DNA of 64,000 bases from Amaranthus tricolor (Eukaryota; Streptophyta; Magnoliopsida; Caryophyllales; Amaranthaceae): positions 17,328,508 through 17,392,507 of the forward strand of contig NC_080058.1 in the NCBI RefSeq assembly GCF_026212465.1, given 5' to 3'. Positions within the stretch are counted from its first letter, which is position 1; each line of letters opens with the position of its first letter. Positions 11,565 to 21,710 of this stretch are shown here, in pieces. The notes below the pieces were generated by a model. It searched no databases. It had not been told where the DNA came from and saw only the letters and a list, made by a program, of their open reading frames with translations. The position numbers and the translations under genes were made by a program.

Positions 11565-12338
11565 ACCCTCTCCCTCTGGTTTAAAAAATTTGTTGGCTGT
11601 ATTACTTATCAAACAATTTCTCTTTTTACTTTGTACCATCAGGGGTACATTGTGGTTGTAACTTTGACCAAATTGCTACTTTTCTTTGTTTTTTTTATGG
11701 TCTGTGACAATTAACTCTATGCAGGTTTAATCATTGTTCATAGCACTTGCTTTTATTATTGTTGTTTGTTGTTTTCATCACTAACAAATCAATATGGTTT
11801 GTGCTGAGATTTGATAACTTCCAAATTCTTTTTGATTGATGACAAAAGGGGGAAGATTATGCACAAACTTAAGAGGAGAAGTGAATACAAAGTTACATAT
11901 CTTAGTTGATTTATATTGATTCTTATGGATATAATGTGTGCTGCTGTGTTTATGCCTGCTGTGTTTATGATAGTTTAGTGATCATCGGTGTTGCTAAGTT
12001 TGTTGAAGTTCTCATGAATATTTGTTTCTGTGAAAATACTTAATAAGTTATGTTAGGTTTATTATAGTTTTATTATGTTAGTTTAATTATGTCAGTTTAG
12101 TTATTTATGTTAGTTTATTTTAGTTTATTTCATTTATGTTTTAGATTAATTAAATTTTGAAAATTTTTAAAACATATTTGATATTATGGAGTAAATTGTT
12201 TTATTGTGAATGCTTGGTAAATTATATTGTAACGAGTTGATTTGCTAAGTTATTTAGAGTTGCTTTAATCTCTAGTATGCTCTAAGAATTTTGTTTTACT
12301 CTATTTTACTTAAGTTTGTTTATAAAGTTTGTCCTCAT
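11565..12338 (+). other. Noncoding 3' internal region of Sirevirus
   Basis: AT-rich, no ORF. Contains a run of GTTAGTTTA/TTATGTTAG words at 12050-12125 and a polypurine-like motif at 11843-11856. Sireviruses are known for extra polypurine copies here. Confidence 0.6.
11843..11856 (+). other. Extra polypurine-tract-like motif
   Basis: CAAAAGGGGGAAGA closely matches the functional tract CAAAAAGGGGGA next to the 3' LTR; both are preceded by TGATGA or CATCA words. Multiple such copies upstream of the 3' LTR are a published Sirevirus hallmark. Confidence 0.6.
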
Positions 12339-12350
12339 CAAAAAGGGGGA
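12339..12350 (+). other. Polypurine tract
   Basis: CAAAAAGGGGGA ends three bases before the 3' LTR (ATT|TGTTGG). It would prime plus-strand DNA synthesis. Confidence 0.85.
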
Positions 12351-12353
12351 ATT

Positions 12354-13615
12354 TGTTGGCCTCTTAAGGCTTTGATGATGACTTCACTTGTAAATAAACA
12401 AACATATTTTTAGAGATTGTTTTGTAGGTATATATCCGATTTAATGTGAATCGTTGATGAAGCCTATGACTTGATTCGTGAAAGATGTATGTGTCTCAAA
12501 TATCCAAGAAGTTGGGAAATTGCTCTGGAAAACAGTCTGCTGTTCCTAGAGTTAAAGTTCTGACGAATGTTGTAGATGGAGACAGTACGCTGTTCCTCAC
12601 GATGCAGGTCTGAAGAAGATATTAACTGGAAATTACGAATATTATGATTTCTGTTTTTAGTTAATGTAAAAGGTTAAAATTTAATTAGTTGCTTAATTAA
12701 GTTTATTTATTAATTGGCAAAATGATTTTAATTCGCCTAAAAACATGGAGAAGATCAATTCCTTGTTTATCTCCTATAAACTCGGACATCTAAGAGACTT
12801 GTTCTCTACTTTGAATTAGTCTCCTACATTTTAGGATCTTCCTTTTACCCATGTAATATTAACCGTGCAAGAATTCAGCAGCTATTTTCCACCTCTACTT
12901 CCAACTAACTTCCCACTTTCTTTGGGAGCAAGTAAGTTATGGGAGTCGTGGGATGAATGCACCTCATGGAGAACGTGGGCTGAGTGCACTGATGGCTGTT
13001 CCCCTTATAAAAGAAGGAAATTACGGTTCAGATGGGTATTGATGCATGATTGAGAGTGTCCATCAAAGGGAGATTAATTGAGAAAAATATTCAAAGTTTT
13101 TAATGCCAATTAATTCATAATATTTTTCTTTAGCAACTACTTAATTTTAATCTTAGTAGAGAATGGCCTTGTAAAGGGTAATTGAGTGTTTTGTTGTAAT
13201 TAGACTTATGGGAAGTCTAAGGGAATAGAGAATAGAAACGTGAGAAGAGAAAGAGAAGGAGAGAAGAGAAGAGAAGAGAAGTGGGCCTAAGTAGAGAAGC
13301 TTTGAGTAAAACATTTAGAGAATTGAGAAGCTTCAAGTGAAGCAAACATTGTTTTGTGTAATTGTAACTAATTGCCTAAACATAGTGAGAATTTTGAAAT
13401 CCCGGGGGGTCGTGGTTTTTCCTTCTTATTAGGCCAAGAAGGTTTCCACGTAAAAATCCTTGTCTCCTTTTATTATTCTTTTCGTTTTTAAGTTTAAGTT
13501 TTTGTTCTATACTTATTATAATTCCGCAAAAATTAGAGGCAAAAATCTTAAATCTACAACACAACAATTCACCCCCCCCTCTTGTTGCATTCGATCATCT
13601 ATTAGCATTCCTACA
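12354..13615 (+). repeat. 3' LTR of Sirevirus element (1262 bp)
   Basis: Matches 2965-4227 except for about eight changes, including T/C near its 17th base, C/T at 12790, a C-run length change near 13572 and GT/CA near 13596. Ends CTACA, followed by the GGGTA duplication. Confidence 0.96.
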
Positions 13616-13677
13616 GGGTAGATGAGGGTCGTGAGCGTTAACGTTTAACTTTTGTGTATTTGGATCGACTATGTATA

Positions 13678-14235
<558 letters not shown>

Positions 14236-14410
14236 AGTTGTATACTTGTATATTTCAAACATTTGTATATATTTTGTTGTATATATATGTTTAATTACTT
14301 TATTGAATCAATGGTTTTAGAGAGAGAATGTCGAGTGTGAAGATAGGGTTTTGAGAAATAGGAAAAAATGGAAAAAAAAAGAAACTAATGCATGTTTTTG
14401 TGTAGCAGGT

Positions 14411-14484
14411 CTGTTCGTAGTTAGTAACTGCGAACAGCCAAACAGGACAAAGTAGCTGTTCTCAGTTAGTAACAGCGAATAGCT
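14411..14484 (+). repeat. Two neighbouring imperfect palindromes
   Basis: 14411-14437 begins CTGTTCG and ends CGAACAG, and is a 27-bp palindrome with one wobble pair and an unpaired centre. 14454-14484 repeats its GTTAGTAAC core and is also self-complementary with a few mismatches. Both could form hairpins in RNA. Confidence 0.75.
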
Positions 14485-14754
14485 CCAAACCTCAAGTTTG
14501 GAATTTTCACGCTTACTTTTGGAATATTTTTGAAAGTTAGATTATATTGTTCATTTTTTTTTTTTTTGCTTAATGGTTTCAAATTTTCATGCAAATTTGC
14601 ATTTAATGTTAGTGAATGGTTGGTTTTTATAGTGTTTTTAAGAAAAGACATTAGCTGGCAAAATGTCTGATTGCAAAAATGTTTCAATTAATCAACCAAT
14701 CAACATATTCTATAAATATTTTATTCCCTAATTTTTTTAAGTAAATCAATTTAT

Positions 14755-15250
14755 AGATTAGAGTATATTATTAGTTGAAATAATTTATGTACTAAATCAG
14801 TATATTTAATAGGTTAAAAATATCACTGAAATGATTCTTAATGTTTCCAATTATTTCAGTCAATTTAAGGATTAAAATATATCACTGAAATGATTCTTAA
14901 TAGGTTAAAATATCCCTTAAATGATTCTTGTTCAGTCAATTTAAAGATTAGAGTATAATAATTAGGTTAAAAATATCACAGAAATGATTCTATATTATTA
15001 GTTGAAATAATTTCTGCAATAAATCAGTATATTTAATAGATTAAAAATATCAAAGAAATGATTCTTAATATTTTCAATTAGTTAAGTCAATTAAAAGATT
15101 AGAGTGTATTATTAGTTGTACTAATTTCTGGAACTAAATCACTATGTTTATTAAGTTAAAAATATTACCGAAATGAATCTTAATGTTTACAATTCTGATA
15201 GTCAATGATTAGAGTATATTATCATTACTTGAAATAGCTATTGAATTCAA
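14755..15250 (+). repeat. Degenerate AT-rich tandem repeat
   Basis: The words GATTAGAGT(A/G)TATTATTAG, ACTAAATCA and AAAATATCAC(T/A)GAAATGATTC recur at about 14757, 14880-14960, 15101 and 15209. Units are 100-190 bp and drifted. They may lie in an old LTR. No coding frame. Confidence 0.6.
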
Positions 15251-15324
15251 TTATGGCAAGTGCTCCAATAGATTAATGACACTTCCCTAAATAATACTTA
15301 GAAAAAATATTCTCCTTTCCTACA

Positions 15325-16041
15325 CTTCCCTCAAATTAGGTTGTCGGATCACCGATATCTAACTTGCACAATGTATCTTCAAAAGCTTCAGTTCTGACAG
15401 TCTTCGTGTGAATATCAGCTAGTTGATCTTTGGATCGAACAAACGGAAGACTGATGACTTGCTTTTCAAGTTTTTCTTTTATAAGATGTTTGTCTACCTC
15501 CAAATGCTTCGTTCGATCATGATGAATAGGATTACCTAAGATGCTAATGTGTTTGATTATCGCAGAACAATTTACAAGCTTCCTTTTGTGGGAAGTTCAA
15601 TCCACACAAGAAGTTCTTAAGTCACAAAATCTCTGTTATTCCTTTGACTATTCCCATGAGCTTTGCCTCGGCACTAGATTGATCTACCATTTCCTACTTC
15701 TTACTTCTCGAAATGACTAGATTCCCTCCTACCCGGATAAAGTACCCTGAGGTAGACTTCCTACTATCCCGATCACATGCCCAGGCTGTATCTGTGTAAG
15801 CCATGATACCAAGATAATCATTATTTCCAAAAAAGACCCCTCTACTACTAGTGCCCTTCAAATATATATAATCCTCATGATTGCATCCATGTGTGATACT
15901 TGTGGGGGATGCATGAATCTACGAACTACCCCAACAGGTATGGGATATGTATATGAGTTTTCCCACCAACTTCTAATAATGTTCTTTACCAGCTAATTCT
16001 CCATCTTGTGAAGCCTATGGTTGGCTACAATTGGTGTTTCA
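15325..16041 (-). pseudogene. Old copia element: RNase H end and 3' edge (continues at 21028)
   Basis: Minus-strand translation reads decayed copia RT C-terminus and RNase H: GKTHIHIP near 15960, VGVVRRFMHPP-like near 15910, AYTDTAWACDRDSRKSTSGY near 15800, then a decayed SAEA motif, ending near 15345 as in copia pol C-termini. Several stops are present. A purine-rich stretch then leads to TGTAGGAAAG at 15324 (minus strand), the probable start of its 3' LTR. Same element as 21028-21700, split by the younger insertion. Confidence 0.8.
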
Positions 16042-16244
16042 TGTAGAAATATTCACTGAATATTTCTGTGTATTCTAGGATCAATAGATGATTTTTTATT
16101 CTTTTATTTATGTAAACAATATCATAAGGATATCCTTGTTTCCTTACTTAGTTTCTAAGTTGATATATATATTGGAGGGGTGTTCACCCATTAATGAATA
16201 AGTGACTGAATTAAAACACAAATCTTCCACTGTTATATTTCTCA
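16042..16244 (+). repeat. 5' LTR of second copia element
   Basis: 203 bp. Contains the short palindrome AATATTCACTGAATATT near its start and TATATATA at 16164-16172 as a likely TATA box. Confidence 0.92.
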
Positions 16245-16257
16245 TGGTATCAGAGCC
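16245..16257 (+). other. Primer binding site, initiator Met-tRNA
   Basis: TGGTATCAGAGCC directly abuts the 5' LTR end. Confidence 0.92.
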
Positions 16258-16326
16258 AAACGGTTCAGATCCAGGAAAACTCCGATAAGTCGTTCATTAT
16301 ACTCATCATCTACCCTCTACCTGCAA

Positions 16327-17199
16327 ATGGATGAATCAATAAGTGAAACGATGCAAAACCAAATGTATACCATGGAAAAAATGGAACAAATGTTTCAAAT
16401 GTTCCAGAAACTCAATAAATCAAATCCCACAGAAAACCTATCCACAATCCAACTCTCTGAAAAATTGAATTACAACAATTACACGAAATGGAGCAGATTA
16501 ATGCAAATTGCTATTAACAGTCGTGGCAAATTGAACCATATAACCAATGAACCCTCCAAAATCACTGACTCAAATTACCCACAATGGGCCCGACATGATT
16601 CTATAGTCATCTCCTGGATTATCGAAAACATTGATGCAGAAACCGTCAACCAATTCATCGATTATAATACTGCTCGAGATTTATGGCAAGGGATTGAAAA
16701 TCTCTTAAACAGTGGGCATGATGAACTTCAAAACTATGATTTGAGTTCGACGGCTGTCACCTTAAGGCACGGAAACAGTACAATTGAAACATACTATGGA
16801 AAAATCAGTATGTTATGGAAGGAGATTGATAGGCGTATGCCCAACCCCATGACTTGACCTCAAGATATCACAGCATTCAATAACTTTATACAGAGACAAA
16901 GGTTGTATCAGTTTCTTACTAGAATAAACGAGGACATTGATAAAGAAAGAAGAGACTTACTTCACATAGACCCTCTCCCAACAGTTGATGTAGCCTATGC
17001 CACCATTCGACAGGAAATCTCATGCCAGAAAATTATGGCTGGCGTCTCATCACCGAGAATAGATCCCTCTGAGATTGGTTCGGGTCTAGTAACAAGAAAC
17101 AAAAACTTCCCTTGAAATCGTGAAAGCGACGACCGGCAAAAACTCCGGTGTAGTCACTGTGGAGGGTCACGACATACTAAGGAAGGATGTTTCAAACTA
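16327..17199 (+). pseudogene. gag: Decayed gag of second copia element
   Basis: Starts at ATG 16327 (MDESISETMQNQMYTMEKME). The copia gag core (NYTKWSRLMQIAINSRGKL ... DLWQGI) is recognisable. In-frame TGA codons at 16855 and 17113 interrupt it. A zinc knuckle CSHCGGSRHTKEGC follows at about 17149-17190, then GYPDWWDD. All pieces lie in one frame that continues into pol, so the parent was a single gag-pol ORF. Confidence 0.85.
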
Positions 17200-17489
17200 G
17201 TGGGATACCCTGATTGGTGGGATGACCTACAAAAGAGGAAGGCCGCCACCAAGGCACCGGCACACCGGACCAGGGGCAAGGCCAACCTTGCAGCTGCAGA
17301 TCACCCCAGTGAGACCACATCATCATATTCAGGTATGGATTTGAACAAAAGAGAAGCAGCGATTGTTGAACAGGGAACATGCAAACAGAAAGAGGAGAGA
17401 GAAACGGCCGAGAATCACATAGAAAGGGGAAGAAGGGAAAGGGTCACTAAAAACCCTACTCAACTTTTCTTATATACTAAGAACCCCCC

Positions 17490-17522
<33 letters not shown>

Positions 17523-20500
17523 CCTTATCCAAATTTCTCCTGGCCCAAACCTTATCCAATTTTCACCTAGCCCAGACCATAACCCAATCCCTAAATTTAG
17601 CCTCATAAGCCACAAATACTCCCAATGGATCTTTGATTGTGGTGCTACGGACACTATGACCTTTGATCCACGTGATTTATCCTCCGTTTACCCTACCTCC
17701 TGTACCCATGTTCAAACTGCAAATGGTGCAACTATCCCAGTTCATCAAGCTGGGCCGGCTAATATTTCCTCATCTCTTAATGCTAAAAATTGTTTACTAA
17801 TTCCTAGTCTCTCTCATAAATTATTATCTGTCAGTCAGCTAACCAAAGAGCTTCATTGTACCGTCCTATATACTTCTAATGGTTGTCTTGTGCAGGATAC
17901 TCGGACGGGGAAGATCCTTGGGCGTGGTATTGAGCAAGGCGGATTGTACTATGTGGACGAGACGGTCAAAAAGGGTCATTCACTACTTGTTCACGGGACT
18001 CCCCTACAACAACTATGGACATGGCATCGACGTTTAGGTCATCCTTCACTAGGTTATTTAAAAACGTCTTTTTCCGTCTTTTCATAGTTGTAATTTGTCT
18101 TTGGATTGTGAAACTTGTGTTCTAGCTAAGAGTCATAAACATTCGTACTCTCCTAGTTTTACTAGAACTAATAGACCTTTTGATTTAATTCATTCTGATG
18201 TATGGGGTCCTGCTCCTGAAAGTAATTCTCAAGGATATTCATACTTTGTTTTGTTTCTGGATGACTGTACACGTGTAAGCTGGATTTATTTTCTTAAACA
18301 CAAATCTGAAATCTTTAATGTTTTCATTAATTTTTACAATATGATTCTTACTCAATTTCATACTCACCTAAAAATTCTTCGCTCGGATAATGGTGGGGAA
18401 TATGTCTCTCATAAAATGAAAATTTTTATTCTTGAACATGGTATGATTCACCAAACCACTTGCCCTGACACCCAACAGCAAAAAGGTGTTGCTGAGAGAA
18501 AAACCAATCCTTGAACATATCCCGAGCCCTCATGTTTGAGTTCCACGTGCCGGCTTCCTATTGGCCTGAGGCCATTTCCATTGCTAATTACCTCACAAAT
18601 CGCCTACCCACTAAATCTCTGAAATTCAAAACCCCTCTTGCTGCCTTAGGAAGTTTTCATTCTATACCTTCCTCCCACTCCCTTCCACCCCGTATCTTTG
18701 GCTGTGTGGTTTATGTTCATCTTCCAAAACGGGATAGAATAAAGTTGGAACCCCAGGCTGCTAAGTGTGTCTTTCTTGGGTATGGTGTCGGTCAAAAGGG
18801 TTATCGGTGTTTTGATCCTCTCCACAATAAGCTATACACTACTATGGATTGTGACTTCTTTGAACACTCCTACTTTTTTACCCAGCCTCGATCTCAGAGG
18901 GAGAGTACTAGTGAGGATCTAAGCTGGCTAATCTATCCTTTGACAAATGATCGAGACCCAAAAGAACAAGTAGATGACACCACAGTCATTGTCACCGAAA
19001 CTACCGTACTTCCACCGACTCACTCCATTGTTGTCCCTGAGTATCCCGCCGAACTGGAGGTAACCCCTAGCTCTAGTGACACTAATAATGATGTGATATC
19101 TAGTGATAATGTTTCCAGGAGATATGAGTTGCCCCCAAGAAGTACACGAGGTATCCCGCCAAGGAGATATGATCCTGAATTCAAATCTCAAAGGTCCTGA
19201 TACCCGATATACCAAGAAAGCCAAGAACATTTGTCTCAGATGACAGTTGCCTTCAATGCTTCTCTTTACTCAGGCAATCTACCGAAAAATACTGATGATG
19301 CTCTAGGTTATCCAAAATGGAAGAAAGCTATGGAAGAAGAAATCTTAGCCCTTAAAAGGAATGAGACTTGGGAACGTTGCATACTGCCAAAAGGGAAAAG
19401 AATAGTAGGATGCAAGTGGGTGTTTTTAATAAAGTATCATGCAGACGGAACCATTGAAAGATACAAAGCTCGGCTCATTGCAAAGGGATACATTCAAACC
19501 TTTGGAGTAGACTACTCTGAAACCTTCTCTCCAGTTGCTAAAATTCATACTATTCGGGTCCTCTTCTCCATTGCAGCTAACAAAGATTGGCCTCTATAGC
19601 AGTTCACTGTGAAGAATGCCTTTTTACATGGGAAAATTGAGGAAGAAGTTTACATGCAAGCTCCTCCGGGCTTCTTACATGAGTACAATAAAGGGGAAGG
19701 ATGTAGACTCCGAAAAGCTCTATATGGGTTAAAACAATCTCCTAGAGCATGGTTCGGGAGATTTACTGCCGCTATGAAGAAATTTGGGTACAAACAGAGT
19801 AATTCCGACCATACTCTATTCCTCAAGAAGAGAAATGGCCTTATCACATGTCTTGTTATTTATGATGATGACATGGTTATTACAGGAGATGATACGAAGG
19901 AGATCAATGATTTAAAGGGTCTTCTGTTCTTGGAATTTGAGATGAAAGACTTGGGAAACTTGAAATAATTCCTTGGGATAGAGGTTCTCAGATCGAAAAC
20001 AAGGATTTTTATCAATCAAAGGAAGTATATTCTGGATTTATTAGCTGAGGCAGGAATGATTGACTGCAAACCTGCAGAAACACCTATAATAACAAATCAT
20101 GGGCTCCAATTCATTGAGGGAGCTGAAATAACTGACCAAGATCAATATCGAAGGTTTGGTAGGAAAACTCATATATTTATCTCACACCAGACCAGACATT
20201 GCCTATGCAGTAAGTGTTATGAGCAGATTCATGCATCGCCCTCAGATACACCACATGGAGGCCGTAATGAGGCTCTTGAGATACTTAAAGAGAACTTGCA
20301 ATAGGGGGATTCTCTTCAAAAGGAATCAACACCTAGATCTTGTGGCATATACTGATGCAGACTGGGCTGGCGACCGGGATGATCGAAGATCAACATCAGG
20401 ATACTTTACTCTGGTTGGTGGGAACCTGGTCACTTGGAAGAGCAAGAAGCAAAAGGTGGTAGCTCTATCTAGTGCTGAAGCAGAATTCAGAGGAATTGCG

Positions 20501-20812
20501 AAAGGGATTACAAAAATTCTCTGGATTAGAAAGTTGTTGGAAGAATTAAACTATCGACAGCAAGAAGCAAGCAATCTATACTATGACAGTAAAGCTGCTA
20601 TCAGCATATCCGAAAATCTAGTCCAGCATGATCGTACTAAACACGTCGAGATAGATAGACACTTCATCAAAGAGAAGCTGGAGAAAAATATCATCAGTCT
20701 ACCATTCATCAGATCAAAGGATCAACTGGCAGACATCCTCACTAAAGCTGTCTCAGCAGAAGCCTTCAACACTATTCTATGCAAGTTAGGTGTTGGTGAC
20801 CCTACAGCCTAA
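17200..20812 (+). pseudogene. pol: Decayed pol of second copia element
   Basis: Protease, integrase, RT and RNase H in copia order. The protease triad reads DCGA rather than DSGA. Integrase pieces at 18095-18514 include IHSDVWGP, LRSDNGGEY and QQKGVAERK. RT spans 19231-19968 with KARLIAKGY, TVKNAFLHGKIEEEVYMQ and YDDD instead of YVDD. RNase H at 20156-20812 has YTDADWAGDRDD, SSAEAEF and LADILTKAV. Lesions: frameshift near 18085, a one-base loss in an A run near 18500, TGA 19198, TAG 19597, TAA 19966, frameshift near 20155. A 30-C run at 17491-17520 encodes polyproline ahead of the protease. Not functional. Confidence 0.92.
17484..17520 (+). repeat. Poly-C tract inside copia gag-pol
   Basis: CCCCCC, A, then 30 consecutive C. 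Length in the genome is uncertain because such runs are hard to sequence. Confidence 0.95.
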
Positions 20813-20813
20813 C

Positions 20814-20824
20814 TTGAGTGGGAG
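20814..20824 (+). other. Polypurine tract of second copia element
   Basis: GAGTGGGAG immediately precedes the TGTAGA start of the 3' LTR, as is typical of copia elements. Confidence 0.8.
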
Positions 20825-21027
20825 TGTAGAAATATTCACTGAATATTTCTGTATATTCTAGGATCAATAGATGATAATTTATTCTCTTATTTATGTAAAC
20901 AATATCATAACGATGTCCTTGTTTCCTTACTTAGTTTCTAAGTTGATGTATATATTGGAGGGGTGTTCACCCATTAATGAATAAGAGATTGAATTAAAAC
21001 ACAAATCTTTCGCTGTTATATTTCTCA
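20825..21027 (+). repeat. 3' LTR of second copia element
   Basis: 203 bp, about 95% identical to 16042-16244, ending TTTCTCA before the TTTCT flank. Confidence 0.92.
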
Positions 21028-21700
21028 TTTCTCCTGGCCTGCAATCAAGCATTCTAGATCCTACTAGAAGATCAAGTATATACTTCTTCTGATTTATGAA
21101 AATTCCCCGTTTTGACCTTAGAATTTTAGTCCCAAGGAAGTATTTAGGTTCCCTTGGTCTTTCATTTCAAACTCTATAAACAACTTCTTCAGGGCACTAA
21201 TCTCTTCCTCATTGTTTTTAGTGATTACCACATTGTCAATATAGATTATCGAGCAAGTAATCCGTCATTTCTCTTTCTTCAAGAACAAAGTGTGATCAGA
21301 GTTACTTTGCTTGTAACCCAATTTCTTCATTGTTGTAGTAAACCACCAAACCATGCTCGTAGAGATTGTTTCAAGCTATACAATTCTTTCTTGAGTCTAC
21401 ACCCCTCTCCTGATCCATACTCATTTGAGAACCCCGGTGCTTTCATATAGACTTCTTCTATTTCACCATGGAGAAGAGAAAGGAATTTTTTATATCGAAC
21501 TGGTATAACGGCCAATCTTTTTTCGTAGCTACTAAGAATAGGACTTGATTGTATTAATCTTGGCAACCGGGAAGAAGGTTTATGAGTAGTATACCTCATA
21601 TGTCTGATTATACTCCTTAGTACAAGTCGGGTTTTGTATCTCTCATTGGTCCCATCAGTGGGGATCAGAATCACTCCCATACATAACTGCTTCTCTTCGA
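21028..21700 (-). pseudogene. Old copia element: RT portion (continues at 16041)
   Basis: Minus-strand reading gives DGTNERYKTRLV near 21650, EIEEVYMKAPGFSNEYGSGE near 21450, KKELYSLKQSLRAWF near 21370, and the active-site region decayed to YIDN near 21240. It ends at CRPG near 21030. The next residues of the same frame are found at 16041 and below, on the far side of the second copia element. Stops and frameshifts throughout. Confidence 0.82.
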
Positions 21701-21710
21701 TTTAGTGCGA

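Larger units (their letters stand above)
2965..13615 (+). mobile_element. Complete Ty1/copia retrotransposon, Sirevirus (SIRE/Maximus) type
   Basis: Element of 10,651 bp bounded by LTRs that start TGTTGG and end CTACA, with 5-bp target duplications GGGTA at 2960-2964 and 13616-13620. Order: 5' LTR, initiator-Met-tRNA primer site, gag, pol (protease-integrase-RT-RNase H, hence copia), a third ORF, polypurine tract, 3' LTR. Large size, long LTRs, a gag with two zinc knuckles and a third ORF downstream of pol fit the Sirevirus lineage. The two LTRs differ at roughly 8 positions in 1263, so insertion is recent. All three ORFs are open apart from one stop between gag and pol. Confidence 0.95.
16042..21027 (+). 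mobile_element. Second Ty1/copia retrotransposon, full length but inactive
   Basis: 4986 bp with 203-bp LTRs (16042-16244, 20825-21027) starting TGTAGAAATATTC and ending CA. Flanks TTTCA (16037-16041) and TTTCT (21028-21032) form a 5-bp target duplication with one change. LTRs differ at about 11 positions (~5%), so it is older than the Sirevirus. It sits inside a minus-strand copia pol gene whose frame resumes across the insertion. Confidence 0.93.
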
